Source: Collodictyon triciliatum (lineage: Eukaryota; CRuMs). From it: a stretch of DNA of 31,582 nucleotides. The notes under the pieces were generated by a model. It saw nothing but the letters and a program-made list of their open reading frames with translations. It did no database searches and was not told where the DNA came from. Location of the stretch: positions 1 through 31,582 of the forward strand of contig JBHJMP010000378.1 of the NCBI GenBank assembly GCA_043381765.1, written 5' to 3'. Every line of letters begins with the position of its first letter. Positions within the stretch are counted from its first letter, which is position 1. Positions 1 to 19,439 of the stretch are shown here, piece after piece. Position numbers and translations under genes: made by a program.

Positions 1-101
1 TTTATTTTTTTATTTTTTATTTTTTATTTTTTATTTTTTATTTTTTATTTTTTATTTTTTATTTTTTATTTTTTATTTTTTATTTTTTATTTTTTATTTT
101 T
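1..101. repeat. Heptanucleotide AT-rich tandem array
   Basis: About fourteen copies of A followed by six T run from the window edge to position 101, so the array probably continues outside. It lies just beyond the VPS53 stop codon at 166, in its 3' flank. I see no gene in 1-165. Confidence 0.95.
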
Positions 102-165
102 GCGGTGGTGAGTCAGAGGTGGGTTGTGGACCCAACTGCATCTGAGGTAGTGAAAGCACCAAACA

Positions 166-5732
<5,567 letters not shown>

Positions 5733-6768
5733 TAGAAGGGCGAAGATGAGTGGCCTGCAGAAACAAGCGCCAGAGGTATTCAAATAGGTGCTTGACACTC
5801 GGTGTTGGGAGAGTTCTTGAAGCGATGCATCAGCAACTTCACTGCGCCAGAATAAAGAACGGATTCAAGAGATCATCAAATAAATGAAAAGAATCAAGGC
5901 GGAAAAAAAGAGGTTGGCAGCTTGTGATCAAAGCCTGATCATTATTTTACAAATGCGGAAAATATTATATAGTAATTGTATAGTGCATAATGCAATTTAA
6001 TTCGGCCATAGAACTGAATTACTCATGTAATTAATACATGATAATAATATTTATGTATCATATCAGTCTTCAACTATTTCGCCACGCGGCAAGAAGAGAG
6101 AAATTGGAAGTAGAATCATTCGATACAAAAAAGGAGAAATCCTATGAAACAGTTGACCCAAATATGGACCGAAGAAGCTATTTCCTATTCCGTTTATCTG
6201 CTCGCACAGCCCAAATCCATGATTTTCCGGCAGCAGAATTCGTCGCAGCACGAGAAAATCAACTCTGTGCAATTTCGGGCGCATATGAAATCAAAAACCA
6301 ACAAAGTGAGGCGATGCGATAGGAGTTTGAAGGAGTGAGGCTGCCGTGTGGGAGTCCGTCGTGACAGAGAGTGATGCTTCCGTCCAACCCAGCCCGGCCC
6401 CACGAGAGAGTCTGGTTATGCCACTTCTATTTTTTCAGATATATATGTGAGTAGAAGTGACAGGTCATCAAACACGGCAGCCGGGCACCGCACCCGAACC
6501 ATGAACGCCTGCTTGCGCTGTGTCTGCCGCTCTTCGAATCTGTGATTCGTTTGCCAGGAAAAGATGGGTGAACCCCAAAAACCCAACCAAAAAATGAGTC
6601 CAACAAAAAGAAAAAAAAACCTAAAAAAAAACCCAAAAAACCCAAAAAAACGTAAAATATCAAACCAATAACAAAGGGAGATGGCTCATGATTAAGTAGA
6701 CTAAAATTAATGAGATAATACAGAAGAGCAAAACTACAGGAACTCAGTCAACTAAGAAACGCTGCTGG
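5733..6768. other. Divergent intergenic region, VPS53 / cyclase
   Basis: This roughly 1-kb spacer lies between the VPS53 start (minus) and the cyclase start (plus) and should hold both promoters and 5' UTRs. A good acceptor-like site (TTTCTGCAG on the minus strand near 5757) suggests a 5' UTR intron for VPS53. Positions 6576-6655 hold an A-rich run with repeated CCC/AAAA blocks. The open frames at 6038-6338 have no recognisable protein features. I could not identify a TATA box with confidence. Confidence 0.5.
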
Positions 6769-9197
6769 ATGGGGAAAGGAAAAGAAGAAGCAGACCTCGG
6801 CAACGAAAGTGGGGAAGACTCCTCCGTGGACAAGGCCTCGTCATCGCACTCGTCTGAAAGAACTGGGCAAAGTCTAGAGCGTCTTCTATGGCGTCTTCTG
6901 TCCAAAGCCACGTTTCTGGACACTGCGAGCCAGGATGGGGGATCCGAGGATGGAGATGTAAAAGAGGCATTTGTCTTTGAGAGCTCGCTAACACTCGTGG
7001 TCTATCTCGTTTGCCTGGTGTCCGTCATTCGCGGGGCTGTTTTGACAGCCTACGAGGCCAGTGGAGTCGCACAGGGGCTGGCCTTTGCGGTAGCCGGGGC
7101 GTATGTGGGGGGACTCTTACTCTATCGCTGGACACGCGACTTTGAAGTCTATCGCAACACTGTGCTGACTGCCATGTCTGTGTTTGGCGTGTTGGAACAT
7201 GTCTGGGCTGGTGGCTGGGCTCAGTCTGGGATGGTTATGTTGTGGGGATTTTTGGCAATGCTTCTGGCGATTCTGTACAACCGACGCAGCGCTTATCTTG
7301 TTTGGTGGACGATATATACCGTAATGCTGATATTCCTAGCTTTGAGAGAATCTACTGCCGCGCACAACCTCTCATTACCCCGCTCGGCTCGCACACTTAT
7401 CTTCTTTCTCAACATATATGCACCTACAGTCTGTATCATCTTTATTTTGTCTTATTACAAGTCCACAGTAATGAGACAGAGGAGAGACATTGTTCGTGCC
7501 AAGAAAGCTGCTGAGCAGCTGCTGAATAATATGCTGCCGCCTAAAATTATTCGTCAGATCAAGTCTGGTATGATTTCACTATAGTAACTTTACTTTAAAT
7601 TTATGTTCATTAATATGCAACTGGATAGGGGTTAATCCTTGAGTTCTTTTTTAAAACTCTTTTTACATTTTATCCTCTCTCTATTGGTAAAGGCCAGAAC
7701 CATGTGATCGAGGAGTTTGACTCGGTCACAGTATTCTTCTTAGATATTTGCCAATTCACAAATCTTTCGAGCACTGTTCGGCCTGAGCAGATGTTTCAGT
7801 TCATCAATGAATTGTGGTTGATTGTGGATGATGTTGCTGAAAAGAACGGGGTCTATAAAATCGAAGTACTTACAATTATTTTATTTAAACGGAAAAAAAA
7901 AACTACCCCATTTCCGAGTTATAAACTAATATCTTAATTTTTATTACTAGTAATTTTGTGTGCAAATCGCTCAATGAATTACTAATTGATAGACCATCGG
8001 AGATGCATATGTTGCCGTTGCGGGATGTCCAGAAAAATTCGATGACCACGCAGAGCGTATGGCTGACTTTGCACTCCAGGTGATGGAAAAGTCGAAAACA
8101 ATATTGTGTCCTGACGGAAAGCCACTTCGCTTTAGAATGGGATTTCACTCTGGGTAACGAAAAGCCATTGCGATCCTTTTGTTTATTATTCCTCTTCAAT
8201 CTAACCTCCCTATAACTGTCTCTTATATGGTTTAAAACACACGGAATAATATAAGTGACAATGTCCCAAGTACCTTTCTCGATGTTCTTACCTAATCACT
8301 AGCCGTTTACATGCTATATTACAGTTTTCAAGAATTTCGTGAATCATAACCAACAACACAATCAGCCGGAGTATTTCTTATTAAACTTTCATCGTGTGTA
8401 TAGGCCTGTCGTTGCAGGGATTGTAGGGTATAAGATGCCTCATTATTCTCTTTTTGGGGAGACAGTGAACACGGTATCCTATTGAATCACTATTCTTCTT
8501 TCTTTTTTCTTTTTTTTAGTGACTCTTGCGTCATGGCACATTATAATTACCATATAAATGAACGGGTAGATATATTTTCAAGTATCCGCTGGCTTATCTT
8601 TTTTTTTTTTACATAACTTTTAATCATTTGCCTGTATTGCTTAAGGCATCCAAAATGGAGTCAAATGGAGAGCCGGGAAAAATTCATGTATCCCCAACGG
8701 CAGCTGCTTTGCTAAGAAGTGCTTTTGAACTTGAGCCACGGGGGCCAATCGAAATCAAGGGAAAAGGAACCATGGACACATTTTTCTTGAAAGCTCGCAA
8801 AGCCGAGATGGCGTATGATGAAAGCCTAGGAATATCGTCGCTTAATATTCCAAATGTTGTGGAGACAGATGACAGTCAAGACCCATCGGGGCTTGTGTTC
8901 GTAGACCCCAAAGAGTTATCAATGAAGGGAAACGCCTTTGTGCCAACAGAGATGAGCTTGCCGTCAGACCGGAAAGACTCTGTTGAAGAGGAGGATGAAG
9001 AACCTGGGAACCACAATAGGCCGATAACCAGCTTGGCCGATATGCACCTTCAAATCCACTCATCTGATGAGTTCCTTAATGATTCCGCATGCACTGATGA
9101 CGCCACACAAGCACCTCGCATATTACAAATCACCAGAAAGGATTCGGACGGCTCTGTTCAGAAGGAGGGGGTCGTTGTACTGGATGTTGAAGACTAG
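6769..9197 (+). CDS. Six-TM class III nucleotide (guanylyl) cyclase
   Basis: Makes a cyclic nucleotide, probably cGMP, at a membrane. Exons 6769-7567, 7693-7865, 7993-8153, 8404-8473 and 8646-9197 join in phase to 584 residues. Residues 1-72 are soluble and Ser/acid-rich. Six hydrophobic spans follow (about 73-95, 99-119, 129-146, 153-170, 174-192, 208-230), then a helical linker ending NNMLPPKIIRQIKSG and one class III catalytic domain (about 272-440). Metal-binding Asp are D284 (FFLDICQFT) and D328 (TIGDAY). Base-selecting positions are E324 (guanylyl-type Glu; adenylyl cyclases have Lys) and S393, where guanylyl cyclases usually have Cys. In ETVNTASKMES, N400 is kept but K404 replaces the transition-state Arg. 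The last 140 residues are acidic and unrecognised. With only one catalytic domain, activity would need dimerisation. A candidate AATAAA lies at 9330. An adenylyl cyclase is less likely. Confidence 0.9.
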
Positions 9198-9441
9198 CCA
9201 GAAAACTAATTAGCACCATAATAGCCCACATCTTCCATTTCACTCGCTCCATCCATCCCAAATCGCCTTCACCTCAATCAGTTTATATGCAAAACTTGAC
9301 TCATCACTCGCATGCTTGTTACTCCACGAAATAAAGGTTTACTTAAACAATCAAGGAACGAAGCGGACAAACTTGGGATAGGAAACTATACTTGTGCGAT
9401 AATATTTCTTATATTTATAATCACTCCTTTATGGCAACGTT
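9198..9441. other. Cyclase 3' UTR / spacer
   Basis: AT-rich sequence follows the TAG stop and contains a possible polyadenylation signal AATAAA at 9330-9335. No coding or RNA structure is seen before the tRNA gene. Confidence 0.5.
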
Positions 9442-9514
9442 GCCCGGTTAGCTCAGTCGGTAGAGCGTCAGGCTTTTAACCTGAATGTCGTGGGTTCGAC
9501 CCCCACACCGGGCG
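9442..9514 (+). tRNA. trnK-UUU: tRNA-Lys (anticodon UUU)
   Basis: A complete 73-nt cloverleaf. The acceptor stem pairs GCCCGGT with ACCGGGC, followed by discriminator G. The D arm contains AGCTCAGTCGGTAGAGC. The anticodon stem TCAGG/CCTGA encloses the loop CTTTTAA (anticodon TTT), and the T arm is GTGGG-TTCGACC-CCCAC. No intron and no encoded CCA, as expected for a nuclear tRNA. Box A and box B promoter elements are intact, and five T at 9523-9527 make a Pol III terminator. It sits between two Pol II genes on the same strand. Confidence 0.97.
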
Positions 9515-9522
9515 ATGAGAAA

Positions 9523-9527
9523 TTTTT
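9523..9527 (+). terminator. Pol III T-run terminator of tRNA-Lys
   Basis: Five consecutive T begin nine bases after the tRNA 3' end, the usual RNA polymerase III stop signal. Confidence 0.75.
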
Positions 9528-9664
9528 GGTCTTGCTGCGCACAACGATATCCGCTTTTACTTCAACTCTTCTGCTCTTCTGTCATAATCCAACCTCCTTT
9601 TTTTTCTTCTCGCCTATCCTTCCGCCCTCACTGAGACAGCCGACAGTCGAGTTGTTTCCCTTCT

Positions 9665-10048
9665 ATGGCTGGAAACGAAGTTGAGAGTGCCCAACAGCTC
9701 TTATTGGTTGCGAGGAATGAATACAGCGGTTTTGAGGAGTGTATGGATGAGGTATGTAAGGGTTGATCTTATTTTGTTGGCAGGCACTGTTTGCTTTACC
9801 CACCCACGAACTTTTGTGTTCGAGCTGATAATGATTCGATCCTTTTTGGAGAGTCTCCATTTTGAATTATACTATCTTTTTTTTCTTTGCTCACTTGCCC
9901 ACCTTGCGTCGACTCCCCAGATGGGACGTAACAGTGAAGATACTTCTGTGGTGATTGGATCGAGCACCGAGTTAAATATAAAAGCAGTCACCCTTTTCGA
10001 ACGGCTTGCATTAGAAGAGGTCATATAATTCACAAACATAATTCTTCC

Positions 10049-10138
<90 letters not shown>

Positions 10139-11503
10139 ATTAATCACACCGCTAATTAAAATAAGAGAATATATGATATTTTTATGCATGTGTACTTGTG
10201 GCATCTTATGAAACGGTGGTACAGATACCATTTATCATCCCATATCGTTACATCGCAAAGACAGGTCATCTTCTATGGCCTTACTAATCTTTTTATGCGT
10301 TAGGTGCAATCTGTTCGTATTGGAGACTTAAAGAAATGTTCATTCGAGGAGTCCGCCATAATACGATTGAAGGCGATCTTTCATCAGATCGATAATGCAA
10401 GGAAAAAAACCATGCGCATCAATCACTCCAGCTCCAACATGTGCTTCGTGAGAAACTGTGATACTGTCATCAAGGCAACACAAGAAAAATTCTGGAGACC
10501 AAGAAGCATTAAACTCTTCCTGCCCAGTGGATTAGACCAAGCTGTATTTAGGCTAGTAAAAACCTATGATGGGGATGAAATAAGCTCGGGAAAAAAATCT
10601 TTAAATCCCCTGCATGTCCTTGTGGCGCGATGGGTAATCACCGGGCTGCCTCCTATCCAGCGGGACGTTACTAAGATAAAAAAATCAAGTGAATCAGTAG
10701 GACGAGACGGAATCCCCATCAAGTTCAACCGACCATATGGACTCGCTATCCACCCATTTACAAACCGAGTCTATGTAGCTGATAGAGAAAACAGTCGAAT
10801 CGTAATGCTTAATGGAGAGGACCTGAGTCTCATAGGGACTTTTAGGAAGTATGGACGTGGACCTGAAGATTTATATGAGCCTGTTGCCATAGCGGTGTCT
10901 CCAGATGGGATGACGGTGGCCATATCAGACCAATACAATCACAGGGTTGTTCTTGCAGACAGCGAAACTGGGAAACATATTCGGACTCTTGTCATGAAAA
11001 ATGCAGACACCCCTATCGGAATATCATCACCCCACGGTATTTGCTATGACTCGCGTGGTCATTTGTATGTTGCTGATAATGACATCGGGCTTGTTCTCCA
11101 TTTTGACCCAAAAGGCGAACTAATTAACACAATTGGAATGGAAAAAGGAATCAAGACTATTGGCCAACCAGAAGGACTGGCAATTATTGACGACGATATA
11201 CTCATAGCGGTCGGAAGTGGGCAAGGAGTTGTCCATGCATTTTCTCCGGTGACAGGAGAGCTCCTTCGTTCGTTCAACATCAAGCCACTGGCCAAAGGGG
11301 CTGTCAACTCAAACACTTTGGCGCGTGGGCCGGACGGTGGCTTTGTCGTGTGTGACCGTAACCATAACGTTGTGGTATTCTATTCCGCCTCTGGTGATTT
11401 CCTTCACTCTTTCACAGCTGCCCATCCCATGGGCGCAATCTTTGACAGGTGGAACCGTCTCTTGCTGCCCTGTACTGACGAGCGGGTCATCTACATTTGC
11501 TGA
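9665..11503 (+). CDS. NHL-repeat six-bladed propeller protein
   Basis: Exons 9665-9751, 9921-10019 and 10304-11503 give a 461-residue protein. The first 200 or so residues are unrecognised and include a Lys/Arg-rich patch (DNARKKTMRI). The rest holds six NHL-type repeats, each with a hydrophobic-Gly-D/N-x-hydrophobic-V-D core: NRPYGLAIHP...YVADRENSRIV, EPVAIAVSPDG...AISDQYNHRVV, SSPHGICYDSRG...YVADNDIGLV, GQPEGLAIID...VGSGQGVV, NTLARGPDGG...VCDRNHNVV, and a closing blade MGAIFDRWNRLLLPCTDERV. NHL propellers bind proteins or RNA. No RING, B-box or membrane span is visible, so a TRIM-like ligase role is not supported. Intron 2 contains a TTA microsatellite, and its donor (GAG/GTCATA) is weak, so the exon-2 end is the least secure point. 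The tRNA-Lys gene lies just upstream. Confidence 0.82.
10052..10138. repeat. TTA microsatellite
   Basis: About 28 TTA units lie inside intron 2 of the NHL gene, unbroken by N. This is the same motif as the array in VPS53 intron 8. Confidence 0.95.
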
Positions 11504-11902
11504 GTGGGAGGCAACACCACGAGGAAGACAGGCTGCGAGTGCGATTCCCTCGTTGAATCTCTTGCAGTCACTCTCGCTCATATAGTTTCCTTTTGCTGAG
11601 ACACTTTGAACCGACTAATGGGAAAATTAAACATATCGTTTCATTTGCCAGGACAACGAATAAACGGCAGCGTACTCACTGTTTGGTGGGGTTGGTTGAT
11701 TGTGAGTTTTATTTTATTTTTTTGTGGTGGATGCGGGACTACAAGGTTCCAGGGCGCCCGAGAATGCCCTTTCCAATTAGCCATCGGTCGATTCCTCTCA
11801 TCGATTACCACATTGTCCCCAACAGATTAAAAGAGAAAGAAATGAAATTGGGCGGATGCGGTAGAAAAGGGAGCGAGTGAAAGCACAGGGACAATACCCA
11901 CT
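11504..11902. other. Convergent intergenic region, NHL / DES1
   Basis: About 400 bp lie between the TGA of the NHL gene (plus) and the TAA of DES1 (minus) and must hold both 3' UTRs. A possible plus-strand AATAAA is at 11659. The open frames here show no protein features. Confidence 0.5.
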
Positions 11903-13262
11903 TTAGTCGGCCTTCTGCCCAGAGACAGCAGCTTTCGAAGCGCCAAGCGCGGCAGACCGCTCCTTGCGAATCACACGGGAGTAAAGGGTGACCTTCGGGT
12001 CGAAGAGGAAATTGTAGAGGACGCCCACCCATGAGTCGTACGACTCGAGGTTGTCGTAGAACTCTGGGGCGAGAGCGCGGACCTTTGGCAGATTCCAGCC
12101 AGCAATGTCTGGGAAGTCGTGGTGCTCATTGTGGTATCCCACAAAGAAGGTAACGTAATTGAGGATGCCGTAATATGAGTATGTCTCCTGGCTTGGGTTC
12201 TGGGCGATGATGTAGTGCTCGGCGATGAAGTGGCCGGCACATGGGTGGAGACCGTGGCCGATGAGGGATGACAGGGCCAGATACAGGATGGCCGAGAGAC
12301 CCCAGTGGTACGCGATAAGGGCATCTGTGCTTGCGATGAAAAGCACATTAAGCAGCTCCTCCAGGCACATGGAATGCGGAGACACAATCAGCGGGCGCAG
12401 GCCATACATGAACGGCTGTAGGGAGAGCCAGATGAACTTTCCAAGGGCTCCGCGGAAGATTTGCGCCTCCAAGACAGAAGGCACGTCCACATCAACACCA
12501 TCCACGCCTTGGCTCGTGTGATGGCGCAGGTGATAGTATCGGAAGGAGACGACTGTTGGCACAAGCATGGGCACGTTGCACAGGAAGGCAAATGCGCGGT
12601 TGGCATATCGCGAGCGGAAGCACAGGCCGTGTGAAAGCTCGTGATTCGCCAAGGACAAACTGTGGTTTGCAGTCGCGCCAAACAGATACAGTGCCGGTGC
12701 GAGAAGCCATAGGCTCATGGTGCTGCTGGCTCGGGCAAGGATCAGCTGCGTGTTGGGGAGAGGGGGATATTAAGCGAATAATATCGGTATAATGTGGTTC
12801 TGTATGCACTGTGTGTGGTATAGTTGGTGCAGAAAAGGCTGTTGAGTATTCTGTGCGTTTTCGCCTGATGGATCGCTGACTGTGACGGGTCTCACCTGTC
12901 CGACGATCAAGAAAGAGGCAAAGAAGAAGGTCTTCACAGACGGCCCCTTCAGGCTGCGGATTTCCGGATGGGCTGCGAGGATCCGAGAGCGGCGGAGGGC
13001 ATGTGGCTCGTCCTGGTTGCTCCAGAAGAAGTTGTGCTTCAGTGGCTCCACTTCACGAGGGTCGAGCGACGAGGCGAGCGATTCTGCAGAGGGGGTTGGG
13101 TGAGCCTTTTCTTTTTCCTTTTTTTCTTTCTCTTTTTTTTTCTTTCTCTTTTTTTTCTTTTTTTCTTTTTTTTCTTTTTCATATTTCTATTTCTATTTCT
13201 ATTTCAATTATGTTTGATCGTTCCTCCTTGTCTTGCGCCTTACTTGGGGGATCGTTGGGCAT
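11903..13262 (-). CDS. DES1: Sphingolipid delta-4 desaturase (DES1 family)
   Basis: Introduces the 4,5-trans double bond into dihydroceramide-type sphingoid bases at the ER. Exons 13262-13244 (only 19 nt), 13083-12896 and 12745-11903 join in phase to 349 residues. The N-terminal lipid-desaturase motif is HNFFWSNQDEPHALRRSRIL. The three di-iron histidine boxes are HELSH (104-108), HLRHH (141-145) and HNEHH (274-278), the last in the family signature GYHNEHHDFP. Two hydrophobic hairpins lie around residues 59-100 and 185-230. The length fits the family (about 320-350), and there is no cytochrome b5 fusion. The micro-exon was placed because it gives an ATG, a GTAAG donor and the right phase. The coding sequence is much more GC-rich at third positions than nearby genes. 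A bifunctional C4-hydroxylase (DES2-like) cannot be excluded. Confidence 0.93.
13084..13243. repeat. Pyrimidine-rich run in DES1 intron 1
   Basis: The first DES1 intron is dominated by a T/C-rich plus strand (13104-13205) with TTTTTCTTT and ATTTCT repeats. On the coding strand this is a purine run, so it is not the polypyrimidine tract of this intron. Confidence 0.8.
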
Positions 13263-14363
13263 GATTCTATCGGGCTGAAGTCCCAGGCTGTCTCTGCAGT
13301 CAAATGTTGTTGAGGAGAGGGCACGAAAGCTTGCTTGTGTCCTGCAGTGAAAAGGCTACTCGGTGAGAAAAATGCCGTGCGTCTGGACAGCAGCTTCCTG
13401 GTTCTGAGTCCAGAAGTCTCTACGCGTGGCACGCTTGTCGTAGGCTTTGTGATTCGTCGGCTGAGCCGCCTTGCGATTGTGTGGCGTTGGGGCGTCTCTG
13501 CCTGAAGAGGTGGGTGAGAGACAATCATGCGTGATCAATTTTGATCCGGTAAATAACCAAGGATGTATTCCACATAAGTTTAATTTTTACGGAATTCCCA
13601 CTTTCCCAGATGATTTTTGATTCCCATTAGTAATTTCCATTGTGTCTTGTGTGAATGGTGTGTATTCTGTGGGTGGAATGCCGTGGCGTTGTACGATGTA
13701 AGGTGTACTGTGGCTCTCAATAATTTTGCTGTCTGTTGGGGCGATTTCTGATTAGATACATATAATGTTAATTTATTATGTTATTTAATGTATATAGTGA
13801 CTATTAATGCAGATAAAGAGACAATAATTATCTAAATGTATATATTCCAGATTAGAAGTGGCTGCTTCGCTGACGCAGCGCGCGCTGGTATTGCGCGGAG
13901 AAGCTTGCGTATAAATGCTGGATATCTCACCCAACGCTGATGTGTTAGTATAAATCATTACAATTTCCCCTCTGCATCTACAAGCGTTGCTGTGTCGATA
14001 TGGTGACCAATTATATGTATTTTTTTTTCACGGGTATATAGGCCATAATGTGAATAGAGATTTTGACAAGCCCAGAAGAACCAACATGGCAATCCGAGAT
14101 AACTTTGCTCGCTTGGTAAAATCTTGTCTCCACATGATGTTCAGCGGGGACATTGAAAGTAAAATAATTAACAAGATTCAATGTCTACTATCCAGTCTGG
14201 GGTTGTACCAACAAAGGCAATTCGATTTTATCAACTCCCCTCTATTTTTTTTTTCTACCCGCAGAGTTTCCCTTTCTTAAAGGTTTTATTCATCCACAGA
14301 AGGGTGATGGGTGAGTGACTAGGGACTCTGTGGCGCGTGCTTTCGTAGGTTTGAGGCACGCTC
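13263..14363. other. Intergenic region, DES1 5' side to CTL-A 3' end
   Basis: About 1.1 kb. The first 270 bp are GC-rich and probably hold the DES1 promoter and 5' UTR. Short open frames on minus near 13356-13538 are not convincing. The rest is AT-rich, except for a compact GC-rich inverted-repeat cluster at 13864-13904. No further gene is recognised. Confidence 0.5.
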
Positions 14364-18015
<3,652 letters not shown>

Positions 18016-18598
18016 CTGAGATCCAGCGCCCACAACACCAAAGTAGCAAAGACGATGTACGATTGAAGATAACAAACAGAAAACGTTATTAATGAATTAC
18101 TTCTTTAAATTTACACAATTCAATAGTTCTCTCAAAGACAAAAAGAAAAGAGAAAAAGAAAAGAGAAAAAGAAAAGAGAAAAAGAAAAGAGAAAAAGAAA
18201 AGAGAAAAAGAAAAGAGAAAAAGAAAAGAGAAAAAGAANNNNNNNNNNNNNNNNNNNNNNNNNNNNNNNNNNNNNNNNNNNNNNNNNNNNNNNNNNNNNN
18301 NNNNNNNNNNNNNNNNNNNNNNNNNNNNNNNNNNNNNNNNNNNNNNNNNNNNNNNNNNNNNNNNNNNNNNNNNNNNNNNNNNNNNNNNNNNNNNNNNNNN
18401 NNNNNNNNNNNNNNNNNNNNNNNNNNNNNNNNNNNNNNNNNNNNNNNNNNNNNNNNNNNNNNNNNNNNNNNNNNNNNNNNNNNNNNNNNNNNNNNNNNNN
18501 NNNNNNNNNNNNNNNNNNNNNNNNNNNNNNNNNNNNNNNNNNNNNNNNNNNNNNNNNNNNNNNNNNNNNNNNNNNNNNNNNNNNNNNNNNNNNNNNNN

Positions 18599-18677
<79 letters not shown>

Positions 18678-19439
18678 AAAAACAAGTCAGAAGCGAGACA
18701 GGGCATTTGCCACACAGCCGTCCACATCCCACAAATCTAGTCATTCGCAACCATGCGAAAGTCAGTTTGTTGTGGCGAGTAAAAACATCGCATCCACGAG
18801 CCATGGCGTATGCAAGGATAAGCGCGACACTTCCTACTTTTCTCTTTGTCCATAGTGATTTCGTACCCACCCCGCTTGTATTTCCTTGGATCGACAGCAG
18901 CCTGATTCGCTCTGGAGCTGCCAGCGTGACGTTTTATTTATAGCACTACCCCCACCGTGCGCCAATCCTATCTATTCATACCTATTTTAGAATAGCACGG
19001 GCAAATCTACATTATACCATCACCAAATGCGGAATAAAGGGCTCTGTTCGATTGCCCGCCTCTGCATCTTCGCTTCTGGTGGGTGTTTGTTGCCATGTTC
19101 ATTTTTTTTTCCCCCCCTTTATTCGATTCAAAGTTGTTGCCATGTTCATACCGAGCACGTGCGCGGTCATTGGTGCCTTTTGCGATGGAGGCGAGTTTAC
19201 TGCAGTGAAGGTCTGAGAAGAGCACCAGAGTTATTTTTTCTTTCCATTAAAATCAATTTTTTTTTTATACTTATTCTCTTTGCTTATCTCATAGTTTGGT
19301 TGTTCGCTTTGTGTGGCCTCCAAATTATTTCATCACTACGACGCCAGCAGAATTTTCGGGGGGAGCAAAAGAAAAGGAGCGCTTCGTTTTAAACCAGCAA
19401 ATAATGATAAAACATCAACATACTCGAGAAGCATGTGTG
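18016..19439. other. 5' region of CTL-A with purine repeat, gap and poly-A
   Basis: Contains a 13-bp purine repeat (units of GAGAAAAAGAAAA, 18140-18238), a 360-N gap (18239-18598), a poly-A run (18599-18676) and a more GC-rich block at 18680-18960 that may hold the missing CTL-A first exon or its promoter. A minus-strand open frame in that block carries the peptide VDPRKYKRGGYEITMDKEK, which I do not recognise. A small retroposed insertion lies at 19103-19133. Confidence 0.5.
19087..19149 (-). mobile_element. 31-bp retroposed insertion with 16-bp target-site duplication
   Basis: The 16-bp direct repeat TTGTTGCCATGTTCAT (19087-19102 and 19134-19149) flanks a 31-bp insert. Read on minus, the insert is a short leader containing CGAATAAAG, then seven G and eight A. 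A perfect target-site duplication plus a 3' A tail is the hallmark of LINE-type target-primed reverse transcription, here extremely 5'-truncated. The CTTTATTCGATTCAA core recurs at 2416-2430 and, inverted, at 19814-19829. Confidence 0.6.

Noticed and set aside
6038-6338. Plus-strand open frame in the VPS53/cyclase spacer
   Set aside because: No domain, no splice context, low-complexity composition and overlapping open frames on both strands.
6769-11503. Cyclase and NHL propeller as one fused gene
   Set aside because: The cyclase ends in a clean TAG with a following polyadenylation-like signal, and a complete tRNA gene with a terminator lies between them.
13356-13538. 60-codon minus-strand open frame upstream of DES1
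   Set aside because: No family resemblance. The micro-exon at 13262-13244 gives a phase-correct DES1 start, so this is probably promoter or 5' UTR.
18089-18943. Long open frames on both strands around 18.1-18.9 kb
   Set aside because: Most of their length is N, poly-A or purine repeat.
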